A stretch of DNA of 64,000 nucleotides, taken from assembly GCA_017626035.1 (NCBI GenBank), contig JAGAJR010000017.1, forward strand, positions 149,628 through 213,627, read 5' to 3'. Under the pieces are notes generated by a model. It saw nothing but the letters and a program-made list of their open reading frames with translations, had not been told where the DNA came from and did not search any database. The translations under genes were made by a program, and so were the position numbers. This DNA is from Alphaproteobacteria bacterium. Its GTDB lineage: Bacteria > Pseudomonadota > Alphaproteobacteria > RF32 > CAG-239. Below are positions 55,093 through 62,497 of this stretch, piece after piece. The stretch's first letter is position 1, and every line of letters begins with the position of its first letter.

Positions 55093-55761
55093 TTATTTTT
55101 CGGCCAAAAGATAACTTTCATCAATCCGGCGGCAAATTTCTTCGGCAGAAACGCTTCCGTCCAAACAAATCGTAAACCAATGTTTCTTATTCATGTGCCA
55201 ACCCGGAAAGTATTCCTTGCCGTTGACTAATTGCTCAATCTCTGATGTTTTTCCTCTTAAGTCTATAATCTCAACTATTTCATCCGAAGGTAAACCTAAT
55301 TTGTCTTTTGTTACCGTCAGAATTGCCGCATACCATTTGCCATTATCTCTACGGCGGAAAACGGCGTTTTTAGGAAACTTAGGCCATAAATATTCCAATT
55401 CATCATTATACTTATCTTTCACATAACGAATAACGTTCCTGGCAGAAAGGCTTTTAAAAACATCGGCCACACAACATTGTTTACGGATATCAGAAAGCAG
55501 GGTTTCAAATTCTTCCCTTATTTTGCCGACAAAAGCACCTACGGCTTCCGGAACTTTGACCAATGCATAAATATCTCCGGTCTCGGCATCAAACACATCC
55601 GCCGTTATTTTATTTTCATTAACAACAATCCTAGCCTCAAACGGCGGAGTAGACAGCCGCCGGGAATAAACATATTTTTCCTCTTTTTTCTCAAAACCGA
55701 AAGCAAGCAGTTTTTCTTCCTCAAACGAGTAAATTGAAAATAAGGTATCAATATCTTTCAT
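55093..55761 (-). CDS. MmcQ/YjbR family protein
   Basis: The 222-residue protein has the MmcQ/YjbR ('double wing' DNA-binding) domain in its C-terminal half: RNVIRYVKDKYNDELEYLWP, NAVFRRRDNGKWYAAILTV, FPGWHMNKKHWFTICLDG. The N-terminal half (about 1-95) is an extra beta-rich part of unknown role, found in longer homologues. Cytoplasmic; the biological role is not established. ATG at 55761 is preferred over the GTG two codons earlier. Confidence 0.85.
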   Translation of the reverse strand: MKDIDTLFSIYSFEEEKLLAFGFEKKEEKYVYSRRLSTPPFEARIVVNENKITADVFDAETGDIYALVKVPEAVGAFVGKIREEFETLLSDIRKQCCVADVFKSLSARNVIRYVKDKYNDELEYLWPKFPKNAVFRRRDNGKWYAAILTVTKDKLGLPSDEIVEIIDLRGKTSEIEQLVNGKEYFPGWHMNKKHWFTICLDGSVSAEEICRRIDESYLLAEK

Positions 55762-55834
55762 CCACACATCTCTTTTTCATTATTCATATTTTCAGGAATT
55801 ATACACTAACACAAGGAAACCAAACATCAACAAC

Positions 55835-55868
55835 AAAAAAGCTCCGACATCTTACGATGCGGAGCTTT
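55835..55868 (-). terminator. Terminator of the foreign-looking lipoprotein gene
   Basis: On the minus strand CGGAGC-type stem (55868-55860 with 55846-55838), with an inner GATG/CATC extension, followed by six T's (55840-55835). Confidence 0.7.
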
Positions 55869-55895
55869 CGTTGGTGTTAACCGGCGAGAAAAAGT

Positions 55896-56402
55896 TCACT
55901 TGCGATACTTAATCTCTCCGGCCGGCAGATTACGATATGAGTTTGGCTTAATCTTCTTCCCATTGTATTGGGGATCACCGTAGAAGACAAACTCCATAAA
56001 GCGGCCCTTCTTGCTCTGTCCCTGCAGCCATACGGTGCATTTATCATCAGATACTACCCTAAATTTGCCGGCCTGGTTCTTCCAGAGTCCGAAGTCGGCG
56101 GGAACGACGAAGGTATACGTATCGCCGTTGGCGTAAGTATACTTCACACTGATTGGCTTGGCGTAGGGTGTCTTCTGGTCGTAATCAACGGAAACACTTG
56201 TTGCGGCCTGGGTCTGCGGTGCTTGGAAGTAGTTGTACTTCTGCAAGCCTTCCAACTTGACCTCCTGCTGCTCGTGCTTGGGCTGATAGACTTCCTTCAC
56301 TGGCTCCTGTACGGGAACGGGCACACTCTCTTCTTTCTTGTTGCAGGATGCAACTGTTACTGCGATGACCAGCATGGCAATAACCTTCATTAAACTTTTC
56401 AT
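55896..56402 (-). CDS. Small lipoprotein of foreign (Bacteroidota-like) composition
   Basis: The 168-residue protein has a lipoprotein signal ending VTVASC (Cys20) followed by NKKEES, then a Pro/Val/Glu-rich linker and a beta-rich C-terminal domain with QKTPYAKPISVKYTYANGD, YTFVVPADFGLWK and MEFVFYGDPQYNGKKIKP. No family recognised. Codon use is unlike its neighbours: nearly all Lys are AAG and Gln CAG, against AAA and CAA around it, and GC is plainly higher. There is no Shine-Dalgarno (CAACAGCTATG), as in Bacteroidota. Recent transfer is likely. Confidence 0.75.
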   Translation of the reverse strand: MKSLMKVIAMLVIAVTVASCNKKEESVPVPVQEPVKEVYQPKHEQQEVKLEGLQKYNYFQAPQTQAATSVSVDYDQKTPYAKPISVKYTYANGDTYTFVVPADFGLWKNQAGKFRVVSDDKCTVWLQGQSKKGRFMEFVFYGDPQYNGKKIKPNSYRNLPAGEIKYRK

Positions 56403-56711
56403 AGCTGTTGAAGTTTAGATTGTGAATAATAAAGAAATTTACGACGCATATTGCGTTTATGTTGTTTTCTATGACAGAAAAATCGAATTAAGTTCTTTCT
56501 TTTTAGCACAAAAAATTTTTTTGTCAACTTTTTTAGGCACATTTTTTTATAAAATTTTGCATTTTCTTTTTGCTGTTATCTCATTCTCCTTCCTCATAAA
56601 ATAAAAAAGATTATAAATACGTATATTTACTGAATAATTATTGTTAAAAATTTCAATATACAAATGTTCTTTTTCCTGTTATTTATGCTAAAAAATTTCA
56701 GGAGGTAAGCC
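56403..56711. other. AT-rich divergent intergenic region
   Basis: About 309 bases with no credible gene. They must contain promoters for the lipoprotein (-) and the MazG-like gene (+). AGGAGGT just before the MazG ATG is a strong ribosome-binding site. Confidence 0.5.
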
Positions 56712-57041
56712 ATGATTTTAGAACTCAAATCAAATCCGACGTTAAAAGACTTTCAAAACTACGTTATGCAAATGAAACAAGAACGCGGTTTTAACACGAC
56801 AGATAAATTTTACGAATGCTGCCTCTTGGCCGAGGAATGCGGCGAAGTTATTTCCGCTGTCCGCAAAAATTCCAAATCAGGTTCCATTGGTTCGGGCTCT
56901 GTTGCCGGAAATGTTGCCGAAGAACTGGCGGACGTTTTTATTTATCTCTGCTCTTTAGCCAATATGCACGATATTGATTTGGAACAAGCTTTTCGTGAAA
57001 AAGAAGAAAAAAACAAACAACGTACATGGAAGAGATTATAA
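56712..57041 (+). CDS. MazG-like nucleotide pyrophosphohydrolase
   Basis: The 109-residue all-helical protein has the MazG-type metal-binding pattern: ECCLLAEECGEVISAV (ExxE type) and NVAEELADVFIYLCSL (ExxD). Single-domain MazG-like enzymes hydrolyse noncanonical or regulatory NTPs to NMP and pyrophosphate. The substrate is unknown. Its last codons (WKRL-stop) lie in the first of two 20-base tandem copies. The kinase gene begins 24 bases later, so the two are probably co-transcribed. Confidence 0.85.
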   Translation: MILELKSNPTLKDFQNYVMQMKQERGFNTTDKFYECCLLAEECGEVISAVRKNSKSGSIGSGSVAGNVAEELADVFIYLCSLANMHDIDLEQAFREKEEKNKQRTWKRL

Positions 57042-57065
57042 CCTAATGGAAGAGATTATAATCTA
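57026..57065 (+). repeat. 20-base tandem duplication at the MazG/P-loop gene junction
   Basis: 57026-57045 and 57046-57065 are identical but for one base. The first copy contains the MazG stop; the second ends right before the next ATG (57066), moving that gene one repeat away. Confidence 0.85.
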
Positions 57066-57548
57066 ATGGCCGAGATTCATCTTATTTGCGGATTTATGGG
57101 ATTTGGAAAAACAACCTATGCAAAAATGCTGGAGCAAACTTTGCCAGCAATCCGATTTACCCATGACGAAATCATGCAGCAACGATACGGACGAACACCG
57201 GATAATTTTCAAGAACAATATAAATTTGTCGATGACTTTATCCGTCAGGAAACAAGCAAACTCATCGAAGCCGGGAAAAACGTCATTTTAGATTATGGGT
57301 TTTGGAGCAAAGATATAAGAAAACAATATTACGAGTGGGCAAAAAACTTAACTCCGAATGTTTTCTTTCACGCCGTTACCTGTGATATTGAAACGGCCAA
57401 AACAAGAGTTTTAGCCAGGACATCAGAAAACAAAGACGCTTTATATATCGATGAAAATTGTTTTGATTCCCGTTTATCTCAATATGAACCCCTCACAGAA
57501 GAAGAAGGATATCCGGTAATTTTTTACCATTCGGAAATTACTACTTGA
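57066..57548 (+). CDS. P-loop ATP-binding kinase-like protein (AAA_33 type)
   Basis: The 160-residue protein begins with Walker A GFMGFGKTTYAK (residues 9-20) and has an FTHDE motif near 33, like zeta-toxin/2',3'-cyclic phosphodiesterase-linked kinases of the AAA_33 group. NVILDYGFWSKDIR fits the strand with the general base. It probably phosphorylates a nucleotide, sugar or antibiotic. No toxin or antitoxin partner is adjacent, so it is not called a zeta toxin. It follows the MazG-like gene closely. Confidence 0.8.
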   Translation: MAEIHLICGFMGFGKTTYAKMLEQTLPAIRFTHDEIMQQRYGRTPDNFQEQYKFVDDFIRQETSKLIEAGKNVILDYGFWSKDIRKQYYEWAKNLTPNVFFHAVTCDIETAKTRVLARTSENKDALYIDENCFDSRLSQYEPLTEEEGYPVIFYHSEITT

Positions 57549-57590
57549 GTAAAATCACTAAGTTCCCGTTACGGGAACTTATATACTACA

Positions 57591-57617
57591 GGGCAATAAA
57601 CAAAATGTTTATTGCCC
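57591..57617 (+). terminator. Terminator after the P-loop gene
   Basis: 10-bp stem GGGCAATAAA/TTTATTGCCC (57591-57600 with 57608-57617), then TTAATTTTTA. A second perfect hairpin AAGTTCCCG/CGGGAACTT (57560-57580) just before it lacks a T-run. Confidence 0.75.
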
Positions 57618-57629
57618 TTAATTTTTATA

Positions 57630-58496
57630 TTACAAACTATGTTGATTATCTTTATTTAATATGCTGATTCTATTTTTATTATTCTGATTTTGTTGTTGTA
57701 AGTTTCTTTCAATGATGGCTTTTTCTTGAGCACATCTCATCAGGCGAATTTTTTCAAGTAAATCCAACGAAATATTTTCTCCTGTTCTACGATTAAACTC
57801 TTTTAGCAAAATCTCATTCTGTTCATTGTCCAAATACCCGGCCAATTTACTTAAATCAAAACAATAATTGGACAACCCCGTCATATTAAAATCGATTATT
57901 CCGCTAATATGCCCATCTTTTTTCAGCAAGATATTATTGGCATTCAGGTCGCCATGAATAAGGTGAAAATCTTGTTTTTCCATATCTTTGACAAGACCAA
58001 ACAACTCTTTGTTTTTGGGAATGCGATATCTGCCCAACATTCCTTCAATTTGGGAAAAAATTCCGGTTTGATATTGTTCATCAAGACTATTGCTTCGAAT
58101 CTGTCTCATTTCTTGAATAAAAGTAACCAAATCCCGGCAAAAATTCATATACTGGCAATCAGAAAGCCCTTCTTTATTAAGACGGTTTAACGTTTCGCCT
58201 TCAATAAATTTATGGATTGTAAAGACCAACCCTTCCTGTTTTGCCAACCTAATTTTAGGAATAGAAAAAGAAATTTTATCCTGGATTTGTTCACAAACAT
58301 ATATTTCCTTTTCCAACAAATTTCTGGCAATTACATCTTTGCAAAAACGAAATACGAAGATTCCCTCTTCCGTTTTAGCCTGCATAACGGTATTGGAATA
58401 TCCGATACTAGTACTGATTTCTGCATCAGGACAAAAAGAACCTACAATTTCAACTTGTTGTTTTAATGTTTCTTGATTAACCGGATAATTTCCCAT
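57630..58496 (-). CDS. Aminoglycoside phosphotransferase (APH/choline kinase) family protein
   Basis: The 288-residue kinase-fold protein has the catalytic loop LIHGDLNANNILLKK (HGDxxxxN; catalytic Asp) and the metal-binding GIIDFNMTGLSNYCFDLSKL. The N-terminal lobe is near 1-100 (EGIFVFRFCKDVIA with the ATP-binding Arg/Lys area). Family members phosphorylate antibiotics, choline, homoserine or sugars; the substrate here cannot be told, and resistance should not be assumed. ATG at 58496 is chosen with GGGAGAGG 5 bases upstream. Confidence 0.85.
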   Translation of the reverse strand: MGNYPVNQETLKQQVEIVGSFCPDAEISTSIGYSNTVMQAKTEEGIFVFRFCKDVIARNLLEKEIYVCEQIQDKISFSIPKIRLAKQEGLVFTIHKFIEGETLNRLNKEGLSDCQYMNFCRDLVTFIQEMRQIRSNSLDEQYQTGIFSQIEGMLGRYRIPKNKELFGLVKDMEKQDFHLIHGDLNANNILLKKDGHISGIIDFNMTGLSNYCFDLSKLAGYLDNEQNEILLKEFNRRTGENISLDLLEKIRLMRCAQEKAIIERNLQQQNQNNKNRISILNKDNQHSL

Positions 58497-58511
58497 ATTT
58501 ACCTCTCCCAA

Positions 58512-58795
58512 AGAAGTTAATTTGTTTTGGCTATTTCGTCAAGTGTTTATCTCTGTTTTAATTTACCGGTTAAAAACAAAATTTATCAAAATTAGTTTTC
58601 TTTTTGCAAGTAATTAGCTGGAATAAACCCGTCTTTCAAAACAGTATTTCCGGGTTTGGCGTAATGATACATTTTCAGCATGGCATTTCTGTATAATCAG
58701 CTTTATTGAAATGTAAAAAATGATTCAATTTAAGACAAGATTCATTTTTTTATGATATGTTTTCTGAAATTTAAATTTTCAAGAAAGACATTCTG
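58512..58795. other. Intergenic region with gene debris
   Basis: About 284 bases before the acyltransferase gene. It holds the protein-like fragment at 58592-58681 (-) and otherwise AT-rich sequence, presumably the promoters of the divergent APH-family and acyltransferase genes. Confidence 0.4.
58592..58681 (-). pseudogene. Short reading frame that looks like the start of a longer lost gene
   Basis: Reads 29 codons: MLKMYHYAKPGNTVLKDGF, then IPANYLQKEN and a stop. The YHYA...ILK/VLKDGFIP-type opening recalls the N-termini of ADP-ribosyltransferase-like or DUF-type proteins, but is much too short. It is probably a remnant; a small real gene is possible. No ribosome-binding site was seen. Confidence 0.3.
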
Positions 58796-59479
58796 ATGGA
58801 AAGCTTAATTCGAGAACGTTTTGTTCCTTATAAAATTAACGGAGAAAACAATCGTATTTTTATCATAGAAAACGGTGAAAAGCACCTTCTCTCTTCAAAC
58901 GAAGGGGTTCCCGGTCTTGATATTGTCATTAACGGAAACAACAATAGTATAGCCATTGAAGCTCCCAACAGTTTTACAGACACGCTGATTAATATTAAAG
59001 GCGATAACTGCACTTTTTCTTGCGGTTCAAGCGATGTACGGTATCAAGAAGCCGTCTTTCTCCTTCAAAATTCCAACTTTGTTAAAATCGGAAGAAATGT
59101 TCTGTGCAGTCCGGGTTTTCGTCTTTATGCCAAAGAAAAACAAAATTCGGGCATAACTATCGGCGACGATTGTTTTTTTGCCGTTAATACGCTTATCCGC
59201 AATGGCGACGGGCACACTCTTTTGGACCAAAACACGGGAGAAATATTAAATGAACCGGAAGAAATCGTTCTCGGCAGCCATATTTGGGTAACTTCAAACT
59301 GCACTATTTTGAAAGGAAGTTATATTGCGGACAATTGCGTTGTCGCCGCCGGATCTCTGATTAATAAAAAATTTGAGGAAGAAGGATGCCTTCTGGCCGG
59401 AACTCCCGCTAAAATCATTCGTCGCGGGATAAATTGGGACCGACGTTGTTTTCAAGAATATATCTCGGAAAGAGAATAA
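58796..59479 (+). CDS. Left-handed beta-helix acyltransferase (hexapeptide family)
   Basis: The 227-residue protein is built of hexapeptide turns (about 45-200): IVINGNNNSIAIE, ITIGDDCFFAVNTLIRNGDG, IVLGSHIWVTSNCTILKGSY and NCVVAAGSLINKK, and ends with AGTPAKIIRRGI. This is the family of O- and N-acetyltransferases (maltose/galactoside/serine acetyltransferase-like) that acetylate sugars of capsule or LPS. The active-site His is in GDGHTL. Acceptor unknown. There is no clear Shine-Dalgarno. It stands alone. Confidence 0.88.
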   Translation: MESLIRERFVPYKINGENNRIFIIENGEKHLLSSNEGVPGLDIVINGNNNSIAIEAPNSFTDTLINIKGDNCTFSCGSSDVRYQEAVFLLQNSNFVKIGRNVLCSPGFRLYAKEKQNSGITIGDDCFFAVNTLIRNGDGHTLLDQNTGEILNEPEEIVLGSHIWVTSNCTILKGSYIADNCVVAAGSLINKKFEEEGCLLAGTPAKIIRRGINWDRRCFQEYISERE

Positions 59480-59603
59480 AAATCTCACCGGTATGATTAA
59501 CAGCTTACTTTACTGTTATTGAGCTATATATATTGACTTAAATTAAATAGGTTATACAATGCTGTAAAACATAAATTATTGTAACACTTAAATTTTTATA
59601 CAT

Positions 59604-60425
59604 ATGAGAATAATAGAAACTATTACAACCGCTAAAGATATTTTAGCTTTGGTTGATTATGTTTGTTCTCAAAGAACAGATATAGAGTATGAATTATGTG
59701 CCGAACATGAAATTAAGCTGGAGTATTCTTTTCCTATAGAGTCTCCTAAATGGATTGTTCCGATAACATTTTGCCATTTAAACAGAAGAGATAAATATCA
59801 GACTAAATATTTCATATTTGATCATGAATTTTGCTCATTAACTGTTCAAAATGCGGATCCAAACCAAACTATTACTTATTCGGCAAAACTTACGGATTTA
59901 GACGCATGGATTTCACATTTTCATTATTGGATTATCAATGATGAGGTCGTGAAAACTGTATTTACCATTATTCATGATGCAAAACCAATTTACCTTCCTG
60001 ATCATTGGGTCAATCGTTGCTTTAATGAACACCAACATCCGTGTCAGCTTCTTTTCTTAACACCTGATGATGTAAGGAATGGTTTTCCATTCAGAGAAAT
60101 TGTTAAACAGGTAAAAAACATTGAACTAAAAGTAACAAGCTATAATGAACCTGTGTGGCTTTTAACTCAAAACACGGGGAAAAAGTATGTTATCTATCCT
60201 TGTTCTTTGCACCGATTTTGTGATGAGCTAAATGTTTCTCATGATTTTGACGGGGAATTAAGGATGCCGCAAAAAAATGAAGAGTTTCTGGTTAGCCATT
60301 TTGTATCACACGGTATTTACCCTGTGATTGCCTTTAAGGCCAAAAATGAACAAGAACTTTCGATTTTGCGTTTTAGTGAGATGAATTTGAAACACAAAAT
60401 GAATTTTACCAATCTAAATTTGTAA
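59604..60425 (+). CDS. Unknown 273-residue protein
   Basis: The protein has no signal peptide or membrane helix. It has an aromatic- and His-rich middle (ISHFHYWIINDE, NRCFNEHQHPCQ) that could bind metal, by pattern only. The ATG has no Shine-Dalgarno (TTTTTATACATATG), as with the two foreign-looking regions nearby, and the gene has its own hairpin terminator. I recognise no family. Transfer is possible but codon use is plainly AT-rich like the surroundings. Confidence 0.55.
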   Translation: MRIIETITTAKDILALVDYVCSQRTDIEYELCAEHEIKLEYSFPIESPKWIVPITFCHLNRRDKYQTKYFIFDHEFCSLTVQNADPNQTITYSAKLTDLDAWISHFHYWIINDEVVKTVFTIIHDAKPIYLPDHWVNRCFNEHQHPCQLLFLTPDDVRNGFPFREIVKQVKNIELKVTSYNEPVWLLTQNTGKKYVIYPCSLHRFCDELNVSHDFDGELRMPQKNEEFLVSHFVSHGIYPVIAFKAKNEQELSILRFSEMNLKHKMNFTNLNL

Positions 60426-60432
60426 ATGTATA

Positions 60433-60462
60433 AAACCACAGATATTTTACTATCTGTGGTTT
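60433..60462 (+). terminator. Terminator after the 59604 gene
   Basis: Perfect 12-bp stem AAACCACAGATA/TATCTGTGGTTT (60433-60444 with 60451-60462), 6-base loop, then CATTTTTG. Confidence 0.85.
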
Positions 60463-60490
60463 CATTTTTGCCATTTGGCCGATTAAAAAA

Positions 60491-60712
60491 CTAATCAAAA
60501 GGCAAGATGGTCTGCCCGGGGGTTTCTTCCAACTTGCCTGTTTCTTTATTAAACACTATTCCTCCTTCGGAACGAGGAAGAGAACCGGGATGTTTTTGCT
60601 CATGTCGTAAAGCTTTATAATTGTAATACAGGCGTATTAATTTAATTACGCAAAAGCATGCAAAACAACCCAAAAGAGCAAAGATGCCCAAAATAAACAG
60701 TAATTTAACCAT
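60491..60712 (-). CDS. Small single-helix membrane protein
   Basis: The 73-residue protein starts with a hydrophobic segment (VKLLFILGIFALLGCFACFC) and continues as a charged cytoplasmic or periplasmic tail with GGIVFNKETGKLEETPGQ. Function unknown. ATG at 60712 is preferred, because an earlier in-frame start (60763) would add a second hydrophobic stretch and has no ribosome-binding site either. Confidence 0.45.
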   Translation of the reverse strand: MVKLLFILGIFALLGCFACFCVIKLIRLYYNYKALRHEQKHPGSLPRSEGGIVFNKETGKLEETPGQTILPFD

Positions 60713-60763
60713 ACGCAATAATATTAAAATTGTTACTCTAATTATATAAACATTAAGCAACAA

Positions 60764-61062
60764 TCTATATGATATCTATTCTAAATACAAGGATTAACAG
60801 TAAATAATAAAGAAACATATCATGAAAAACAGTATCTAAACTCAAGGGCTTTTTTAGTGGTGATGCTTAACTCACGGCTTCCGAGCTAGAATTTATGCTT
60901 CATTTTCTACACTTTTTGCTGTTCCGTTTTAGATTTGTCGTAATGAATATTAAAAATATTTGATTTTTCAACTCGTTGAGTATATTATACACATAATAAT
61001 TATCGTGTTTTTGTAAGTAATAGTATTAATGCCCGTATATGATATTAAAATTGGAAAATTAA
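60764..61062. other. Gene-free region of about 300 bases
   Basis: AT-rich, with a patch of higher GC near 60850-60890 that looks like the debris of a coding sequence but has no open frame of note. No tRNA, hairpin terminator or repeat was seen. The 61063 gene must take its promoter from here. Confidence 0.4.
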
Positions 61063-61902
61063 ATGAATATAGATGAGATAAAAGCTAAAAAATCATGTCC
61101 ACTGCATAGACTGTTTTGTATAATTTATCACATTGAATGTGAAGAAAGTGTAGAGCCATGGTATAAGCAAATCACAAGATTAGCAGAAGGAACTGATGTC
61201 AGTTCTTCCGGAATGAATAAAGCTGTTATTTTTGGAATGTACCCAGAATTAGAAAAAGCATCGAAAGAATGGTACCGTAGATATGAAGATATTCATAATG
61301 ATTTTGAAAATAATCCTCATAAGGATAGTGGTTCTTTATCAGAATCTCTTAAAGCAGTTAGTTTGCAAATAGGAGAACAATATGGGTTAAATAAAAATAA
61401 ATATTTGTTTAACGAAATGACCGAAGAACAATCAAAAAGAGTTCAAAAACGTAAGAATATTGAAATAACAAAGATGTGTAATGAAAGTGCTGAAGCAAAG
61501 ATTGATTCGTTACACATAATTATGCAGGGGTTATGTAAAAAACTTGATTCTAAAGACTATAAAAAGTTGATGTCTGATTTTAATAATGCACAATATATTT
61601 TTAAATTTGCTAAAGATAACGATATAGAACGAATAGAAAACAGTAGAAAAGAATGTCCGGAAGCATATTCAATATATACACAAGTGAAAAAGTGTTTAGA
61701 AGCATCTGAAATAAAAGATTGCGACCAAACTATTGATGGTAAAGATTATAAAAGATTTATTCAATCACTTGAAAGTTTTAAATATAATGGCAAAGAGTAT
61801 AATTTATTAGATGCGGTAAGACCGATTACTCAAAAACGAAATGTTTTTGGAGAGATTATAGCGAAACGATCAAACGCAGTTTATAGCTGTAGAACGCATT
61901 GA
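61063..61902 (+). CDS. Unknown helical protein
   Basis: The 279-residue protein is Lys/Glu/Asn-rich and mostly helical, with several cysteines (HRLFCIIYHIECEES, CNESAE, CRTH) and no membrane helix or signal peptide. AAATT precedes the ATG without a clear Shine-Dalgarno. Codon use is more AT-rich than in the conserved part of the window, consistent with mobile or phage origin. No family recognised. Confidence 0.5.
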   Translation: MNIDEIKAKKSCPLHRLFCIIYHIECEESVEPWYKQITRLAEGTDVSSSGMNKAVIFGMYPELEKASKEWYRRYEDIHNDFENNPHKDSGSLSESLKAVSLQIGEQYGLNKNKYLFNEMTEEQSKRVQKRKNIEITKMCNESAEAKIDSLHIIMQGLCKKLDSKDYKKLMSDFNNAQYIFKFAKDNDIERIENSRKECPEAYSIYTQVKKCLEASEIKDCDQTIDGKDYKRFIQSLESFKYNGKEYNLLDAVRPITQKRNVFGEIIAKRSNAVYSCRTH

Positions 61903-61924
61903 AATAGACATAGCAAACCTACTT

Positions 61925-62038
61925 TTAGATGTCTGGCCGCTGTCTTAAATATGTCTCTTTAGTTATACTTACCGATTTTAGAATAGCATAAATATCAACA
62001 TTATCTGCTAGTAATTTTTCTTTGTTACAGTCCCTCAT
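61925..62038 (-). CDS. Possible small protein of 37 residues
   Basis: The frame reads MRDCNKEKLLADNVDIYAIL, then KSVSITKETYLRQRPDI and a stop. It looks protein-like but has no ribosome-binding site, and a neighbouring frame just upstream (KRKVFDADGDLFLNEGL) also looks coding. The two could be parts of one decayed gene. Confidence 0.3.
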   Translation of the reverse strand: MRDCNKEKLLADNVDIYAILKSVSITKETYLRQRPDI

Positions 62039-62202
62039 TCAAAAATAAATCGCCGTCAGCATCAAAAACTTTTCTTTTAGGCTGGCTTCAAATCTGATGG
62101 ATGATAAAAAAGTATCTCAAAGACTTAGGCGAGATTCAAACCAACTCAAGGCACTGAAAAATAAAGACTTTTGCATAAACAAATTCGTAAAATCTTCCCA
62201 TA

Positions 62203-62412
62203 ATGACATTTTCAAAAAACGAACATTCGAACTCAGTTAAATGTTTGATTTATAAAAGAAAAACGGCAGTTTTTATACCTGCCGTTTGCATTGGTGACAG
62301 TTTTGCAACGAATTTCGAACTTTGGCTAACCAGAGAGTATTATCAAGCCACAATGGAAACTTACCGATTAGCCAAAGCTTTTTTACAAAATAATCAAGAA
62401 TATCAATTTTAA
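62203..62412 (+). CDS. Possible 69-residue protein or gene fragment
   Basis: ATG 62203 to stop 62410, ending FELWLTREYYQATMETYRLA. It spans a hairpin and has no ribosome-binding site. The C-terminal half looks coding, the N-terminal half less so, so a truncated gene end is more likely than an intact one. Confidence 0.25.
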   Translation: MTFSKNEHSNSVKCLIYKRKTAVFIPAVCIGDSFATNFELWLTREYYQATMETYRLAKAFLQNNQEYQF

Positions 62413-62497
62413 AGTTTCATTTATTCAAGATATTGAAATTTCATATAGAAGAGTTTGTAAGAAATATAAATAATGATTCACACGTTTTAATTCCTTT

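Larger units (their letters stand above)
61903..62497. other. Region of apparent gene debris
   Basis: About 595 bases without a confident gene. Several short, protein-like frames lie on both strands (minus 61925-62038; minus around 62040-62090; plus 62097-62240; plus 62203-62412). A hairpin AAACGGCAG/CTGCCGTTT lies at 62261-62269 and 62279-62287. The pattern suggests fragments of one or more lost genes beside the SEC-C gene. Confidence 0.4.

Noticed and set aside
57066-57548. Zeta-type toxin of a toxin-antitoxin pair
   Set aside because: The Walker A fits, but there is no epsilon-like antitoxin next to it; the upstream partner is a MazG-like enzyme.
57630-58496. Aminoglycoside resistance gene
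   Set aside because: The kinase motifs are generic to the APH/choline kinase superfamily; nothing in the sequence specifies an antibiotic substrate.
62097-62240. A 47-codon basic reading frame on the plus strand
   Set aside because: No ribosome-binding site and no recognisable pattern; overlaps other short frames in a decay zone, so not listed as a gene.
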